Source of the DNA: Lachnospiraceae bacterium
GTDB lineage: Bacteria > Bacillota > Clostridia > Lachnospirales > Lachnospiraceae
Length of the DNA: 64,000 bases
Assembly: GCA_022845955.1 (NCBI GenBank)
Contig: AP025576.1
Span: 4,092,001 to 4,156,000, forward strand
Reading direction: 5' to 3'
Below the pieces are notes generated by a model, which had not been told where the DNA came from, did no database searches, and worked only from the letters and a program-made list of their open reading frames with translations. The position numbers were made by a program, and so were the translations under genes. Below are positions 26,402 to 34,390 of the stretch, piece after piece (the stretch's first letter is position 1; every line of letters begins with the position of its first letter).

Positions 26402-26747
26402 TCTTATACTTCTCCTTATCGCAATTTACCGCACTGGCTATGGAAGCTTATCGTTAACGCTTTGCCCCTATAATGCCTTACCTTTCCTAATAGTAATGAA
26501 TTATGATTCTTCTGTCAATGAAGCTCCGGCACAAAGTCTTTTTGTGAAAAGTCTTTGTGTTCGTACAGGCTTTCTTCCCACCCGACAGGTTTTGCAGGAT
26601 TACTATTGCATATAGGCAAAACAACACCTTTGTGTTATTATTTAGTGGAAAAACATTTATATAAGGACAGATCGGATTTATTACAGACATACCTATAAAA
26701 CTGTTATAACAGAATACAACAGCATTGGTATTCGGAATGGAGGAATT
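26402..26747. other. Intergenic region upstream of HD-domain gene
   Basis: 346 bp divergent spacer. It contains imperfect repeats of AAAGTCTTT (around 26527-26560) that could pair, and a possible plus-strand promoter TTACAG (26681) and TATAAC (26705) with 18-bp spacing. An ATG-starting minus-strand frame here (26487-26690) looks non-coding. No other gene was seen. Confidence 0.4.
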
Positions 26748-27353
26748 ATGTTATCTCCCAAAGAAGCGGAAAAAGAACTGGAACTGGCTGAGGGCTTAAT
26801 GCCTGGGCCCTGGGTAAAGCACAGTATATCTGTCGCCGTGAACGCCCGGCTTATTGCGGACAAAACGGATGGCCTGGACAGCGATACGGCTTATTCCCTT
26901 GGTCTCATGCATGACATCGGACGCAGAGAAGGCTTCAAGGCGATTATGCATATACTTGACGGTTACAATTATATGATGCAGATCCGTCAGCCGGAAATCG
27001 CCAGGATATGTCTTACTCATTCCTTTCCTATACAGGATATCCATACCTTTATCGGGAAATATGACTGCTCAGAAGAAGAAATGACATTTCTGGACCATTA
27101 TATCACTTCCGTTGTCTATGACGATTATGACCGGCTAATCCAACTGTGCGATGCCATATCGCTGCCGAACGGAGCCTGCATTATGGAAAAAAGGCTGATA
27201 GATGTTGCCTTAAGACATGGCCTTCCCTCATTTACCCTGGATAAATGGAAGGCTTTTATGAATCTCAAGAAATATTTTGATGAATTGTGCCACTGCAATC
27301 TTTATTCTCTTTTACCTAACGTAATGGAAAATTCCTGTGAAAGCCTGATTTAG
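26748..27353 (+). CDS. HD-domain phosphohydrolase
   Basis: 201 aa, start behind GGAGG. The HD motif is distributed as His25 (VKHSISVA), His55-Asp56 (LMHDIGRREG) and later His/Asp residues in LTHSFP and FLDHYITS. The domain pattern suits a metal-dependent phosphohydrolase acting on nucleotides or modified nucleotides, like small YqeK/YedJ-type HD proteins. The only plus-strand gene in this part of the accessory stretch. Confidence 0.82.
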   Translation: MLSPKEAEKELELAEGLMPGPWVKHSISVAVNARLIADKTDGLDSDTAYSLGLMHDIGRREGFKAIMHILDGYNYMMQIRQPEIARICLTHSFPIQDIHTFIGKYDCSEEEMTFLDHYITSVVYDDYDRLIQLCDAISLPNGACIMEKRLIDVALRHGLPSFTLDKWKAFMNLKKYFDELCHCNLYSLLPNVMENSCESLI

Positions 27354-27370
27354 TATCTGGTTTTCACAGG
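27332..27370 (+). terminator. Hairpin at the end of the HD-domain gene
   Basis: CCTGTGAAA pairs with TTTTCACAGG, spanning the stop codon region, followed by CTTCGTTCT. The absence of a long T-run makes it a weak terminator call. Confidence 0.45.
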
Positions 27371-27391
27371 CTTCGTTCTATAGGTTTTATT

Positions 27392-27943
27392 CTATGGGGA
27401 AAAGACTGCATTGACATAATAGTACTTGTCGATCTGCTTTGTCTGCAAATCCAGCGGGCAATATTCCGTGTGCCTTATTTTGGTTATGGTAAAATTGTGC
27501 AGAAGCCTGATTATATCCGCCGTATCTGCGTAAAAATGAGCGACTCCCGCCTCCGGTTCTTTACGGCAGACCACAGTATTGCCGTCAATTTTTTCCGCCC
27601 CTTTCTCCAGATAATCTGTGGATTCCTTTGAACAAAAGGACAGGAAAATTTCGCCGTCCCTTTTCAGTACCCGTTCTATTTCGCTGATTATCGTTTCCAC
27701 TCCCTGTGTATCCGAATGGAAAATTACATGATAGGCAAATATACAATCAAAGCAATTATCCGGATAAGGCAGATGAAGCATGTCCCCGGTAACTGCTTTT
27801 ACCGGAAGGTTTTCTGCTTCCGCCCAGGAAAGCAGGTGACTGATTCCATAGCCGGATATATCGACGGCGCTGACCTCAAATCCTTTCCTTGCAAAACAAA
27901 TCGCATGGCGGCCCAGCCACGATCCCAGCCTTCTGACTGTATC
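27392..27943 (-). pseudogene. Truncated SAM-dependent methyltransferase without a usable start
   Basis: A class I methyltransferase sequence runs from about 27943 to the stop at 27392 in one frame. LGRHAICFARKGFEVSAVDI is SAM motif I/II, then PYPDNCFDCIFAYHVIFHS and RVLKRDGEIFLSFCSK follow. The expected N-terminal 45-60 residues and the start of motif I (LDLGCG) are missing: DTVRRLGSWLGRHAI reads as a decayed version. No ATG, GTG or TTG occurs in frame upstream of the internal Met (27781), and the frame hits a TAA shortly upstream. A GGAGG-ATG near 27947 opens a different frame. Best seen as a relic, or possibly translated from the internal Met as a non-functional fragment. Confidence 0.65.
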
Positions 27944-27999
27944 ATTTTTCCTCCATTATTTTCTGTCTGTAACCGTCCGCAGAAAGACTGTGAACTCTT

Positions 28000-28222
28000 T
28001 TATGAAGCACAATATAACTGCTCTTCCCACCAGTGCTCAAAGTAGTAAGGATGAGCTTTGGTAAAACAGAAACCAAAATACAATCTTCCATAATCAAGTA
28101 TAGTGTTAATTCATCTTGGCCGGGTAATAGATGCCAATTTCGTGTTTTGCAAATACTAGTTACTTTGTCATGACGTATAGATTCCCCTGATTCATACCTG
28201 CTCCAGGTTTTAGAACCTTTAT
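28000..28222 (-). pseudogene. Possible degraded HTH (XRE-like) regulator fragment
   Basis: In one minus-strand frame KGSKTWSRYESGE, then DKVTSICKTRNWHLLP, resembles the recognition region of XRE-type helix-turn-helix proteins. At about 28097 the plausible reading moves to another frame (DYGRLYFGFCFTKAHPYYFE, then HWWEEQLYC) and stops at 28002. Two frames and no upstream start imply decay. The region overlaps the last codons of the coiled-coil gene at 28219-28515. Weak evidence from pattern only. Confidence 0.35.
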
Positions 28223-28515
28223 GCCGTTCTATTTTCAAGTTCGGAAACTCTCCTGGATAATTCATCCACCATTTTTAAAAGCAACGTTGTGTTATCATTT
28301 TCGAGTTTTGTTATCCGATAGTACTGCTGCAATTCTTCCAGATTTTTTTCCACTGCCTTTATATGTTGCTGGAGAATTTCCTGAACCCTGTCGATTTCAT
28401 CTAGAATTATATTTTCCGATTGAGAAACCTTTTCTTCGACGATTCCTGGAACCGTTTCTGTTAATACCTCTTCCATAATTATTTTAATTTGTTCTAACTC
28501 CTGCTTATCTAACAT
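28219..28515 (-). CDS. Small coiled-coil protein of unknown function
   Basis: 98 aa behind a strong AAGGAGGG. Almost the whole protein predicts as heptad-rich coiled coil: NIILDEIDRVQEILQQHIKA and KMVDELSRRVSELENRTA. It may once have formed a unit with the HTH relic downstream, because its end overlaps it. The pattern resembles accessory proteins encoded next to XRE regulators in Firmicutes. Function unknown. Confidence 0.6.
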   Translation of the reverse strand: MLDKQELEQIKIIMEEVLTETVPGIVEEKVSQSENIILDEIDRVQEILQQHIKAVEKNLEELQQYYRITKLENDNTTLLLKMVDELSRRVSELENRTA

Positions 28516-28560
28516 TTCTCTACCCTCCTTAATTTCCTGCCGCCTGTTCCCGGCCGGCTC

Positions 28561-29271
28561 CTATTTGATTTTCCAGTCTCCCTGAAGCATCATGAACACT
28601 TTCCATTCCTCCAGATTTCCCATAACAAAACTGTCCTTGGGAACAAGGAGGGATAACTTTTTCTGAATTACCAGGACATACAAATTTTTAGAGCTGATAA
28701 TCTTGGTAATATTCGAATATTCAAATACGGAATGAGCCCCGTTATTTGAAAAAATTTCAAGGGCATCGGAATAGAAGCTTATTTTTCTCTCCAGCGGTTT
28801 TCCGCCGTTATTCGCCACCTGTTTGGCATATTTCTTATCTCTTGAGGATTTGTAAAGGAAAAACGGCATCACCAGACATACAATACCCACAAGAAGGAAT
28901 ACGATTCCTGAACTGAAGGCTCCTCCCAGAATGCTGAACAGACCCAGAAAAATACTGATTCCGCCCATAATGTAATACAGCTTCCGGTATTGGCCCATAA
29001 AGGCTTTCACAAATTCCAGGTACACTTCCTTAGTAATCGTAAATTCATTTCTGAAAAGCAGCTGGCCTCCGATTCGGTATCCGGTTCCTGCCTGGTGTAC
29101 CGGCGGAATTGTCCGCTGTTCCTGCTTCGGCTCCTGCGTCCCCTGCTCCTCTTCCAAAACTGTTTCGGTTGGATTTTCCTCAGACATTTCTTCCCCGCCG
29201 GCTTCTTGTGTTACCGCTGCCGAAGTTTCGTTATCTTCTGTTTCTATCATGTCTTTCTTTTGTTCTTCCAT
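28561..29271 (-). CDS. YcxB-like membrane protein
   Basis: 236 aa. An acidic Glu/Thr-rich N-terminal 60 residues precede FRNEFTITKEVYLEFVKAFM, two membrane segments (about 98-117 and 118-140) and a C-terminal domain with KISFYSDALEIFSNN and YSNITKIISSKNLYVLVIQK. This layout matches YcxB-like proteins with a C-terminal PH-like fold. Role unknown; probably inner membrane. It is 45 bp from the coiled-coil gene on the same strand. Confidence 0.75.
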   Translation of the reverse strand: MEEQKKDMIETEDNETSAAVTQEAGGEEMSEENPTETVLEEEQGTQEPKQEQRTIPPVHQAGTGYRIGGQLLFRNEFTITKEVYLEFVKAFMGQYRKLYYIMGGISIFLGLFSILGGAFSSGIVFLLVGIVCLVMPFFLYKSSRDKKYAKQVANNGGKPLERKISFYSDALEIFSNNGAHSVFEYSNITKIISSKNLYVLVIQKKLSLLVPKDSFVMGNLEEWKVFMMLQGDWKIK

Positions 29272-29363
29272 TTTAACCTCTCATTCTGCCGGCCTTACGG
29301 CTCTTTGGTCCCTTTCTTTTTACAGCCATTCTTCCCTCTCTGGCTTTTACGTTTCCCGTTTTT

Positions 29364-29395
29364 GTCATTTCGGGATTTTTCACATACTATAGTAT
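29364..29395 (+). promoter_or_regulatory. Possible mother-cell sporulation promoter of the collagen-like gene
   Basis: CATACTATA at 29383-29391 fits the CATAnnnTA -10 element of sigma-E/sigma-K. A GTCATTT block at 29364-29370 resembles a sigma-E -35, but with a short spacing of 12 bp. The -10 also lies in a perfect 12-bp palindrome, ATACTATAGTAT (29384-29395). Inference supported mainly by the exosporium-like product. Confidence 0.4.
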
Positions 29396-29424
29396 AGAAT
29401 ACCATAAGCGGATGTGAATGAAAA

Positions 29425-30270
29425 ATGAATTCTTCAAATTATTATAGAAATAATTCTTCCTTCTGTAATTCCTGTAATCCCTGCGGATGTTCCCAATGTC
29501 CCGCGGGACCCCAGGGGCCTCCCGGGCCGCAGGGGCCACAGGGGATCCCGGGAGAAAGAGGCCCTATGGGTGAACAGGGGCCGCAGGGACCCCCCGGGCT
29601 TAGGGGGGAGCAGGGACCGCAGGGCCTCACCGGGCCGCAGGGGGAACAAGGGCCGCAGGGGATTGCCGGGCCTCGGGGAGAACAGGGCCCCCAGGGGCTT
29701 CCCGGGCCGCAGGGAGAACAAGGGCCGCAGGGCTTTCCCGGGCCGCAGGGGGAACCGGGGCCGCAGGGCCTCACCGGACCGCAGGGAGAACAAGGGCTGC
29801 AGGGGCTTCCCGGACCGCAGGGAATACCAGGGCCAAGGGGCGAACAGGGACCGCCCGGCTGGCAGAATATAGCGTATGCCCAATATGGCGTTACCGCTTC
29901 TCCTCCCAGTAACAGCTTTCTTCCTTTTTATCCTATTTGGGGGGCGGGAGGGCTTACCAGTCTGCCTGCGGACGAAACGATCCGGCTGCTCCCCGGCTAC
30001 GCATATATGATTACTTATGTTTTCCTGGCAACACCGGAGGCAGGTAATTTTTATCAGCTTCTTCCTTACCTGAATGGCTCGCCGCGACTCCTTTATTCCT
30101 CCATGGGGACTGCGGGCAATAACAGGAATGCTTCCACCTGTGCTGCCTTTTTAACCAATGAGGCGCTTTATGAACCTCTGGACTTTTCCCTTTCCCTGAC
30201 TTACCCTGACGGGGTCCGTAACATTGATATCTCCGGGGCCGTATCCATTTACCCTGTCGCTATACTATAA
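29425..30270 (+). CDS. Collagen-like triple-helix protein, exosporium (BclA) type
   Basis: 281 aa. A short N-terminus with five Cys (14, 17, 20, 22, 25) leads into about 39 uninterrupted Gly-X-Y triplets (residues 28-144), dominated by GPQ and GEQ. The C-terminal about 135 residues (from [10 protein letters not shown] region, about 148 to the end) look like a BclA/C1q-TNF-like trimerisation head: [20 protein letters not shown] and a terminal [11 protein letters not shown]. It lacks a signal peptide and a sortase signal, as for spore-surface collagens. Repeats are GC-rich at the DNA level and nearly identical, a sign of recent expansion. The Cys-rich N-terminus may anchor or crosslink it. Confidence 0.88.
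   Translation: MNSSNYYRNNSSFCNSCNPCGCSQCPAGPQGPPGPQGPQGIPGERGPMGEQGPQGPPGLRGEQGPQGLTGPQGEQGPQGIAGPRGEQGPQGLPGPQGEQGPQGFPGPQGEPGPQGLTGPQGEQGLQGLPGPQGIPGPRGEQGPPGWQNIAYAQYGVTASPPSNSFLPFYPIWGAGGLTSLPADETIRLLPGYAYMITYVFLATPEAGNFYQLLPYLNGSPRLLYSSMGTAGNNRNASTCAAFLTNEALYEPLDFSLSLTYPDGVRNIDISGAVSIYPVAIL
29506..29856 (+). repeat. Gly-X-Y coding repeat tract
   Basis: About 39 tandem 9-bp codon triplets, mostly GGGCCGCAG and GGAGAACAA-like units, inside the collagen-like gene. Such tracts change length by slippage between strains. Confidence 0.85.
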
Positions 30271-30291
30271 AGACAAAGATTCTCTATATCT

Positions 30292-30597
30292 TTATTTATA
30301 TCTGATTTCATAAAAAGAAGCATCAACATTTTTTATTTTTCGCTGTTGATGCTTCTTTTTATTTCTTAACTTTTTATCACTATAATGGTATCTGCAGGAT
30401 AAAACATATACGCTGCCTTCATCACTCTTATAAACCAGTCTATCCTTTTCATTAATTCGTCTGCTCCAAATACCAGCCAAATTTCCGCTTAACAGCTCCG
30501 GCTTTCCTTTGGATTCCATTAACCAATCCTAATTAGACTTATTACCCATGACATAAATATTTTCCATCAGATTATTATAGGATTCCTCCGATAACAT
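30292..30597 (-). pseudogene. Collapsed YefM/YoeB-type toxin-antitoxin relic
   Basis: A single minus-strand frame joins two halves of a toxin-antitoxin pair. Residues 1-22 from 30597 (MLSEESYNNLMENIYVMGNK, then SN) are the C-terminal half of a YefM/Phd-type antitoxin, broken by an in-frame TAG at 30531-30529. Downstream, GKPELLSGNLAGIWSRRINE, KDRLVYKSDEGSVYVLSCRY and HYSD is the C-terminal half of a Txe/YoeB mRNA interferase, lacking its N-terminal about 35 residues. The frame then reads through the hairpin of the neighbouring collagen gene for a further 24 residues. A deletion between the two genes explains the arrangement. The remaining 75-codon frame from 30519 is unlikely to be an active toxin. 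Confidence 0.7.
30312..30366 (+). terminator. Terminator of the collagen-like gene
   Basis: Perfect 17-bp stem (30312-30328 with 30344-30360) around a T-rich loop, followed by a further T-run. It ends the plus-strand collagen-like transcript and lies inside the relic frame of the opposite strand. Confidence 0.9.
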
Positions 30598-30702
30598 ATT
30601 GATTTCAGTACTTCAAGCACCTTTCTAAACTAGTATATGCCAGTTTGCTAATAACATCTCCCAGCCACACAGACTGCTAACCCTTTCCTTTTGTACAGAT
30701 AA

Positions 30703-30972
30703 CTAGTTGGCAATGCGGAACTGTTCTTCTTTCTTAAGGGGGATCTGTTCCTCCTCTATTCCCCGGATTTCAATCCACTTACCGTGCTTAATCTTTTCCA
30801 CAAGAAACAGAATCTCATTCTGTGTCCCCTGAATCTCCATTTCCACCCTGCCATCTGCCCGATTGGCCACCCAGCCGGTCAGCCCCAGTTCCCTGGCCGC
30901 CATATAGGCCGTGTAGCGAAAGCCCACTCCCTGTACCTCCCCGGAAAAAATCATATGTTTTCTGATTTCCAT
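30703..30972 (-). CDS. Acylphosphatase
   Basis: 89 aa from 30972 behind AAGGAAAGGAAG. HMIFSGEVQGVGFRYTAYMA carries the catalytic Arg of GxVQGVGFRxxxxxxA, and GWVANRADGRVEMEIQG carries the catalytic Asn. Full-length single-domain acylphosphatase (acyl phosphate hydrolysis). The S1-domain protein gene ends 40 bp upstream on the same strand. Confidence 0.93.
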   Translation of the reverse strand: MEIRKHMIFSGEVQGVGFRYTAYMAARELGLTGWVANRADGRVEMEIQGTQNEILFLVEKIKHGKWIEIRGIEEEQIPLKKEEQFRIAN

Positions 30973-31012
30973 GGGTCTTCCTTTCCTTACCTTGTGCAAA
31001 TCCATCCGTTTT

Positions 31013-31906
31013 TTAAAGCTTCAGCTTCTTAAACAAATCGCCAAGGGAAGTGGTGGCTTCCTCTTTGGAGCTGTACTCAGCCGCCTGATGGGCTTCTATT
31101 TCATCGGCTTCTGTATTTTCCTCCACAGCCTTCATGCTCAGGCTGATTTTATTATTATTGGTATTCAAAACCTTAACCTTTACTTTATCTCCCACAGCCA
31201 GGACTTCCGAAGGCTTTTTGATTCTCTTCTGGCTGATCTGGGAAATATGGACAAGACCGCTCAAGCCATCCGGCAGGCTGATAAACGCGCCGTAAGGCAT
31301 CAGGCTTTCTACCGTGCCTTCCAGGACGCTGCCCGGAGCCAGCATGGAAATCTTATGGTTGATTTCCTCCTCCGCCCGTTCCTTTTCAATGACTTTGGCA
31401 GAAAGAACCAGCTTGTTCTTCTCATCATCCACCGTAATTACCCGAACTTCCAGTTCTCTGCCAAGCCAGGGCTCCAAATCCTCGACATAGCTCAGGGACA
31501 GCTGGGAAGCGGGAATGAAACCGCGTATTCCTTCCACATAAGCAACAGCACCGGCTTTAACGATCTCACTGATTTTTGCATGGATAATTTTATTTTCTTC
31601 CATGTAACCCTTCAGAATATCCCAGGCCAGCACCTGAACCGCTTCTTTTTTGGAAAGCTTGATATTACCGTCCCCGTCATCGGTCTTTACCACAGTAGCC
31701 TCTACCTGGTCGCCCACCTTTACATCCTCCAGGATAGAAAAACCGGGATCGCCGCTCATGTCCTCCGCCTTTATGACGCCCTGGGCGTAATACTGCAGAT
31801 CCAGAATTACCTCCTCTTCATTTACCGCAATAACGGTGCCGGTAAGGATGTCACCTTCTTTAATAGAACGGAAGGATGCTTCCAGCTCCTTTGCATAATC
31901 TTCCAT
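31013..31906 (-). CDS. S1 RNA-binding domain protein (ribosomal S1-like)
   Basis: 297 aa from 31906, where AAAGGA gives good spacing; a Met at 31939 has a poorer site. Three S1 domains are visible: IKEGDILTGTVIAVNEEEVI, then KISEIVKAGAVAYVEGIRGF, and VLEGTVESLMPYGAFISLPD followed by GLSGLVHISQIS. A short acidic tail follows. It resembles the 3-4 domain S1-like proteins of Firmicutes (not the six-domain proteobacterial RpsA) that bind mRNA and may aid translation. An inverted repeat lies just upstream (32008-32033). Confidence 0.88.
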   Translation of the reverse strand: MEDYAKELEASFRSIKEGDILTGTVIAVNEEEVILDLQYYAQGVIKAEDMSGDPGFSILEDVKVGDQVEATVVKTDDGDGNIKLSKKEAVQVLAWDILKGYMEENKIIHAKISEIVKAGAVAYVEGIRGFIPASQLSLSYVEDLEPWLGRELEVRVITVDDEKNKLVLSAKVIEKERAEEEINHKISMLAPGSVLEGTVESLMPYGAFISLPDGLSGLVHISQISQKRIKKPSEVLAVGDKVKVKVLNTNNNKISLSMKAVEENTEADEIEAHQAAEYSSKEEATTSLGDLFKKLKL

Positions 31907-32007
31907 CGTTTCCTTTTTTTCTTCCACAGTCTTGTCCATCCTTTCTGGTATTTTTCCGTAACTGTCCGGTCCCTTTACCTTCTCTGCGCTGACCTGACAA
32001 ACAGCGT

Positions 32008-32033
32008 AACAGTTCAGACAAGTCTGAACTGTT
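32008..32033. repeat. Dispersed palindrome, copy 1
   Basis: Perfect inverted repeat with 12-bp arms (AACAGTTCAGAC and its complement) separated by AA. An identical element occurs at 60816-60841. It lies upstream of the S1-protein gene, after the hypE gene. Confidence 0.85.
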
Positions 32034-32123
32034 GCCAAACAGCTACGTTTTCTCCATTATAAATAAAACTAACCTTCTTGTCGACCCCTGACGGAGATTT
32101 TCCTGCCTGCCGTCCCCGCAGGC

Positions 32124-33110
32124 TTAACAGATTCTCGGAAGGCCTTCTCCTATCAGTTCCGTAACTACCCGGATCCCGCCAAGGGGAGTGGTCAGCAGGA
32201 CCTTGCCCTTTTCTCTGCCGGAGATCGTCCCTATGATAGCAGCCGCCTCTCCGTATTTGCTTTTTTTCATGCATTCCAGGGCAAGCCCGGCATCTTCCCC
32301 TGCCACAACGGCGGTCATTTTCCCTTCATTTCCCATATAGAGGGGATCCAGGCCCAGCAGGCCGCAGAAGCCTTTTACCTGGTCCGATACCGGCAGGCTG
32401 TCCTGGGTAAGTTCCACGCAGCAGTCGGAAGCTACGGCAAATTCATGCAGTACCGTAGCAAGCCCGCCCCTGGTTACATCCCGCATGGCCTTAATGCGTA
32501 CACCTGCTTCCTGCATGGAACGCACCATTTCTCCCAGAGGGGCGCAGTCGCTTACGATACTGTTGGTGATTTCCATCCGCGCGCTGAGTATGGCGGCATG
32601 GTGATCCCCCAGGCAGCCGGATACGAGTACGGCATCCCCTTCTTCGCAGAAGGATGCACGAATCTGCAGGCCCTCCGGGACGAAGCCGACACCGGCGGTA
32701 TTAATATAAATACCGCCTTTCCCTTCGATCACCTTGGTATCCCCCGCCACGATCGTCACCCCTGCCTCCCGGGCCGTCTGCGCCATGGATGCGGCTATCT
32801 GTTCCAGTTCACCGCTGTCCGCACCCTCTTCCAGGATAAAGCCGCAGGTAAGGTATTTCGGGCAGGCACCGCTCATGAGCAGATCATTCACTGTGCCGCA
32901 TACGGATAACTTTCCGATATCCCCGCCGGGAAAAAAGAGGGGATTCACCACAAAGCTGTCCGTTGTCATTGCCAGCCTGCCGCTTCCGGGCACCACGGCG
33001 GAATCCTCCATACGCGACAGGATTTCATTATTAAAATGTTTCTCAAAAATACCGGCAATCAGCTGGGAGGTTGCCCTTCCGCCGCTGCCATGAGCCATTG
33101 TTATTTTCAT
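32124..33110 (-). CDS. hypE: Hydrogenase maturation carbamoyl dehydratase HypE
   Basis: 328 aa from 33110 (MKITMAHGSGGRATSQLIAG), preceded by GGAAACGGA. The AIRS/PurM-like fold shows VCGTVNDLLMSGACPKYLTC and VEGKGGIYINTAGVGF-type blocks. It ends in PRIC, the conserved C-terminal Cys whose thiocarboxamide HypE dehydrates to the cyano ligand of the hydrogenase iron. Last gene of the ech-hyp operon, 16 bp after hypD. Confidence 0.95.
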   Translation of the reverse strand: MKITMAHGSGGRATSQLIAGIFEKHFNNEILSRMEDSAVVPGSGRLAMTTDSFVVNPLFFPGGDIGKLSVCGTVNDLLMSGACPKYLTCGFILEEGADSGELEQIAASMAQTAREAGVTIVAGDTKVIEGKGGIYINTAGVGFVPEGLQIRASFCEEGDAVLVSGCLGDHHAAILSARMEITNSIVSDCAPLGEMVRSMQEAGVRIKAMRDVTRGGLATVLHEFAVASDCCVELTQDSLPVSDQVKGFCGLLGLDPLYMGNEGKMTAVVAGEDAGLALECMKKSKYGEAAAIIGTISGREKGKVLLTTPLGGIRVVTELIGEGLPRIC

Positions 33111-33126
33111 TCCGTTTCCTTCTCTC

Positions 33127-34176
33127 CTATCCGTTTTCCGCAAACAGGCTGTTTATACTGTTATAACAGCTGCCTTCCGAAGAAACCATACAGGCTCCCT
33201 GAGGGGTCTGGGGGGTGCATACTTTGCCAAACAGCGGACACTGGCAGGGACGGATCTTCCCGGTGAGCACCCGGGCACAGCAGCAGCCCTTATTTCTTTC
33301 CTTGTCTTCCATAAGCGCCCTGCTTCCGGCATCAAACGCTTCATATTCCTTCCGCAGCACCATGCCGGATCCGGGTATCACGCCCATTCCCCGCCAGGAA
33401 GCATCTGCAGGTTCAAAATATTCCTCCACAGCCGCCTGTGCCTTCCGGTTCCCTTCCCTGGTAACCGCACTGGTATACATATTGACCGTTTTTCCCGTTC
33501 CGCGCAGCTTAACCAGCGCCCCGATGGCCGCCAGTATCTGTCCGCCTTCAAATCCGGCAACGACAAAAGGGATCCCGTACTTTTCCGCCAGGCCTTCAAA
33601 GGCCCTGCTGCCGGTAATCACACTCACATGTCCCGGTGCAAGGAAGCCGTCAATCCCGCTGTCTCTTTTTTCTCCGCATATCCAGTCAATGACCGGAGGC
33701 ATAACCTTCAGTGAGGTAAGGAGCCGGATATTTTCAATCCCGTTTCCCCGGGCTTTTTTCAGCAGCATGGCATACACCGGTGCGGTAGTTTCAAAGCCGA
33801 CCGCCGCAAAGATATAGGTATGCTCCCGATCCGACTCCGCCAGCTTAAGCATATCCAGGGGGGAATAAACCATTTTCACAAGACAGCCCTCCGCCCTGGC
33901 CTCGCTCAGGCTCTGCTGGCTTCCCGGCACCCGCAGCATGTCCCCAAAGGTAACCACGATATTTCCCGGCTCCTTTCCCAGTGCGATAAGCCGGTCGATA
34001 TATTCGGTCACTGTAACGCAGACCGGGCAGCCAGGGCCGGAAACCAGCCGGATCCCGGAGGGCAGCAGGCCCGGTATCCCGTTCCGGTTGATCTCCGCCG
34101 TATGGGTGCCGCAGACTTCCATGAGCGTCAGCGGCCTTCCCCGGTAGCTTTGCAGATATTCAAGAATTTCCTTCAC
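33127..34176 (-). CDS. hypD: Hydrogenase maturation factor HypD
   Basis: 349 aa from a GTG at 34176 preceded by GGAGG; the frame runs upstream into hypC but without a site. MEVCGTHTAEINRNGIPGLL contains the CGTH motif, GPGCPVCVT and a C-terminal Cys cluster (CCCARVLTGKIRPCQCPLFG, CTPQTPQGAC) bind the 4Fe-4S cluster, and FAAVGFETTAPVYA is conserved. HypD with HypC holds the iron during assembly of CN and CO ligands. It overlaps hypC by 17 bp. Confidence 0.95.
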   Translation of the reverse strand: MKEILEYLQSYRGRPLTLMEVCGTHTAEINRNGIPGLLPSGIRLVSGPGCPVCVTVTEYIDRLIALGKEPGNIVVTFGDMLRVPGSQQSLSEARAEGCLVKMVYSPLDMLKLAESDREHTYIFAAVGFETTAPVYAMLLKKARGNGIENIRLLTSLKVMPPVIDWICGEKRDSGIDGFLAPGHVSVITGSRAFEGLAEKYGIPFVVAGFEGGQILAAIGALVKLRGTGKTVNMYTSAVTREGNRKAQAAVEEYFEPADASWRGMGVIPGSGMVLRKEYEAFDAGSRALMEDKERNKGCCCARVLTGKIRPCQCPLFGKVCTPQTPQGACMVSSEGSCYNSINSLFAENG

Positions 34177-34390
34177 CAACCGCTTCCTCCAATTCTTCAA
34201 AAAGCGCCGTAAGCTGCTTTCCTTCTTCCTCGGAAAGCACCTGCAGGATACAGCCCGCATGTACCAGCACACTGTCTCCGGGCTTCACCGTAACCAGCCC
34301 GGCCTCCGCACGCACTCTGTTTCCCTGAAAATCCACCACTGCAATGGAGCCATCTGTCTCTAAAACCCTTCCGGGCAATGCCACGCACAT
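34160..34390 (-). CDS. hypC: Hydrogenase maturation chaperone HypC
   Basis: 76 aa from 34390 behind GGAGGAAAAGG. It begins MCVALPGRV, the essential N-terminal Met-Cys and the HypC signature, and has VKPGDSVLVHAGCILQVL. It carries the Fe(CN)2CO group with HypD and delivers it to the large subunit EchE. It overlaps hypF by 31 bp and hypD by 17 bp, indicating tight translational coupling. Confidence 0.95.
   Translation of the reverse strand: MCVALPGRVLETDGSIAVVDFQGNRVRAEAGLVTVKPGDSVLVHAGCILQVLSEEEGKQLTALFEELEEAVGEGNS

Noticed and set aside
26487-26690. 67-codon minus-strand frame in the intergenic region
   Set aside because: No ribosome site, unusual composition and overlap with repeats; taken as non-coding.
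27942-28265. 107-codon frame between the methyltransferase relic and coiled-coil gene as an intact gene
   Set aside because: It overlaps the coiled-coil gene's end and the likely HTH reading changes frame partway; only relic-like segments are supported.
29434-29883. Minus-strand and shifted frames in the collagen tract
   Set aside because: Products of the 9-bp codon repeats in other frames, Gly/Pro/Arg artefacts.
30292-30519. Intact YoeB toxin of 75 residues
   Set aside because: It lacks the N-terminal third and carries a tail encoded by a terminator hairpin; treated as relic.
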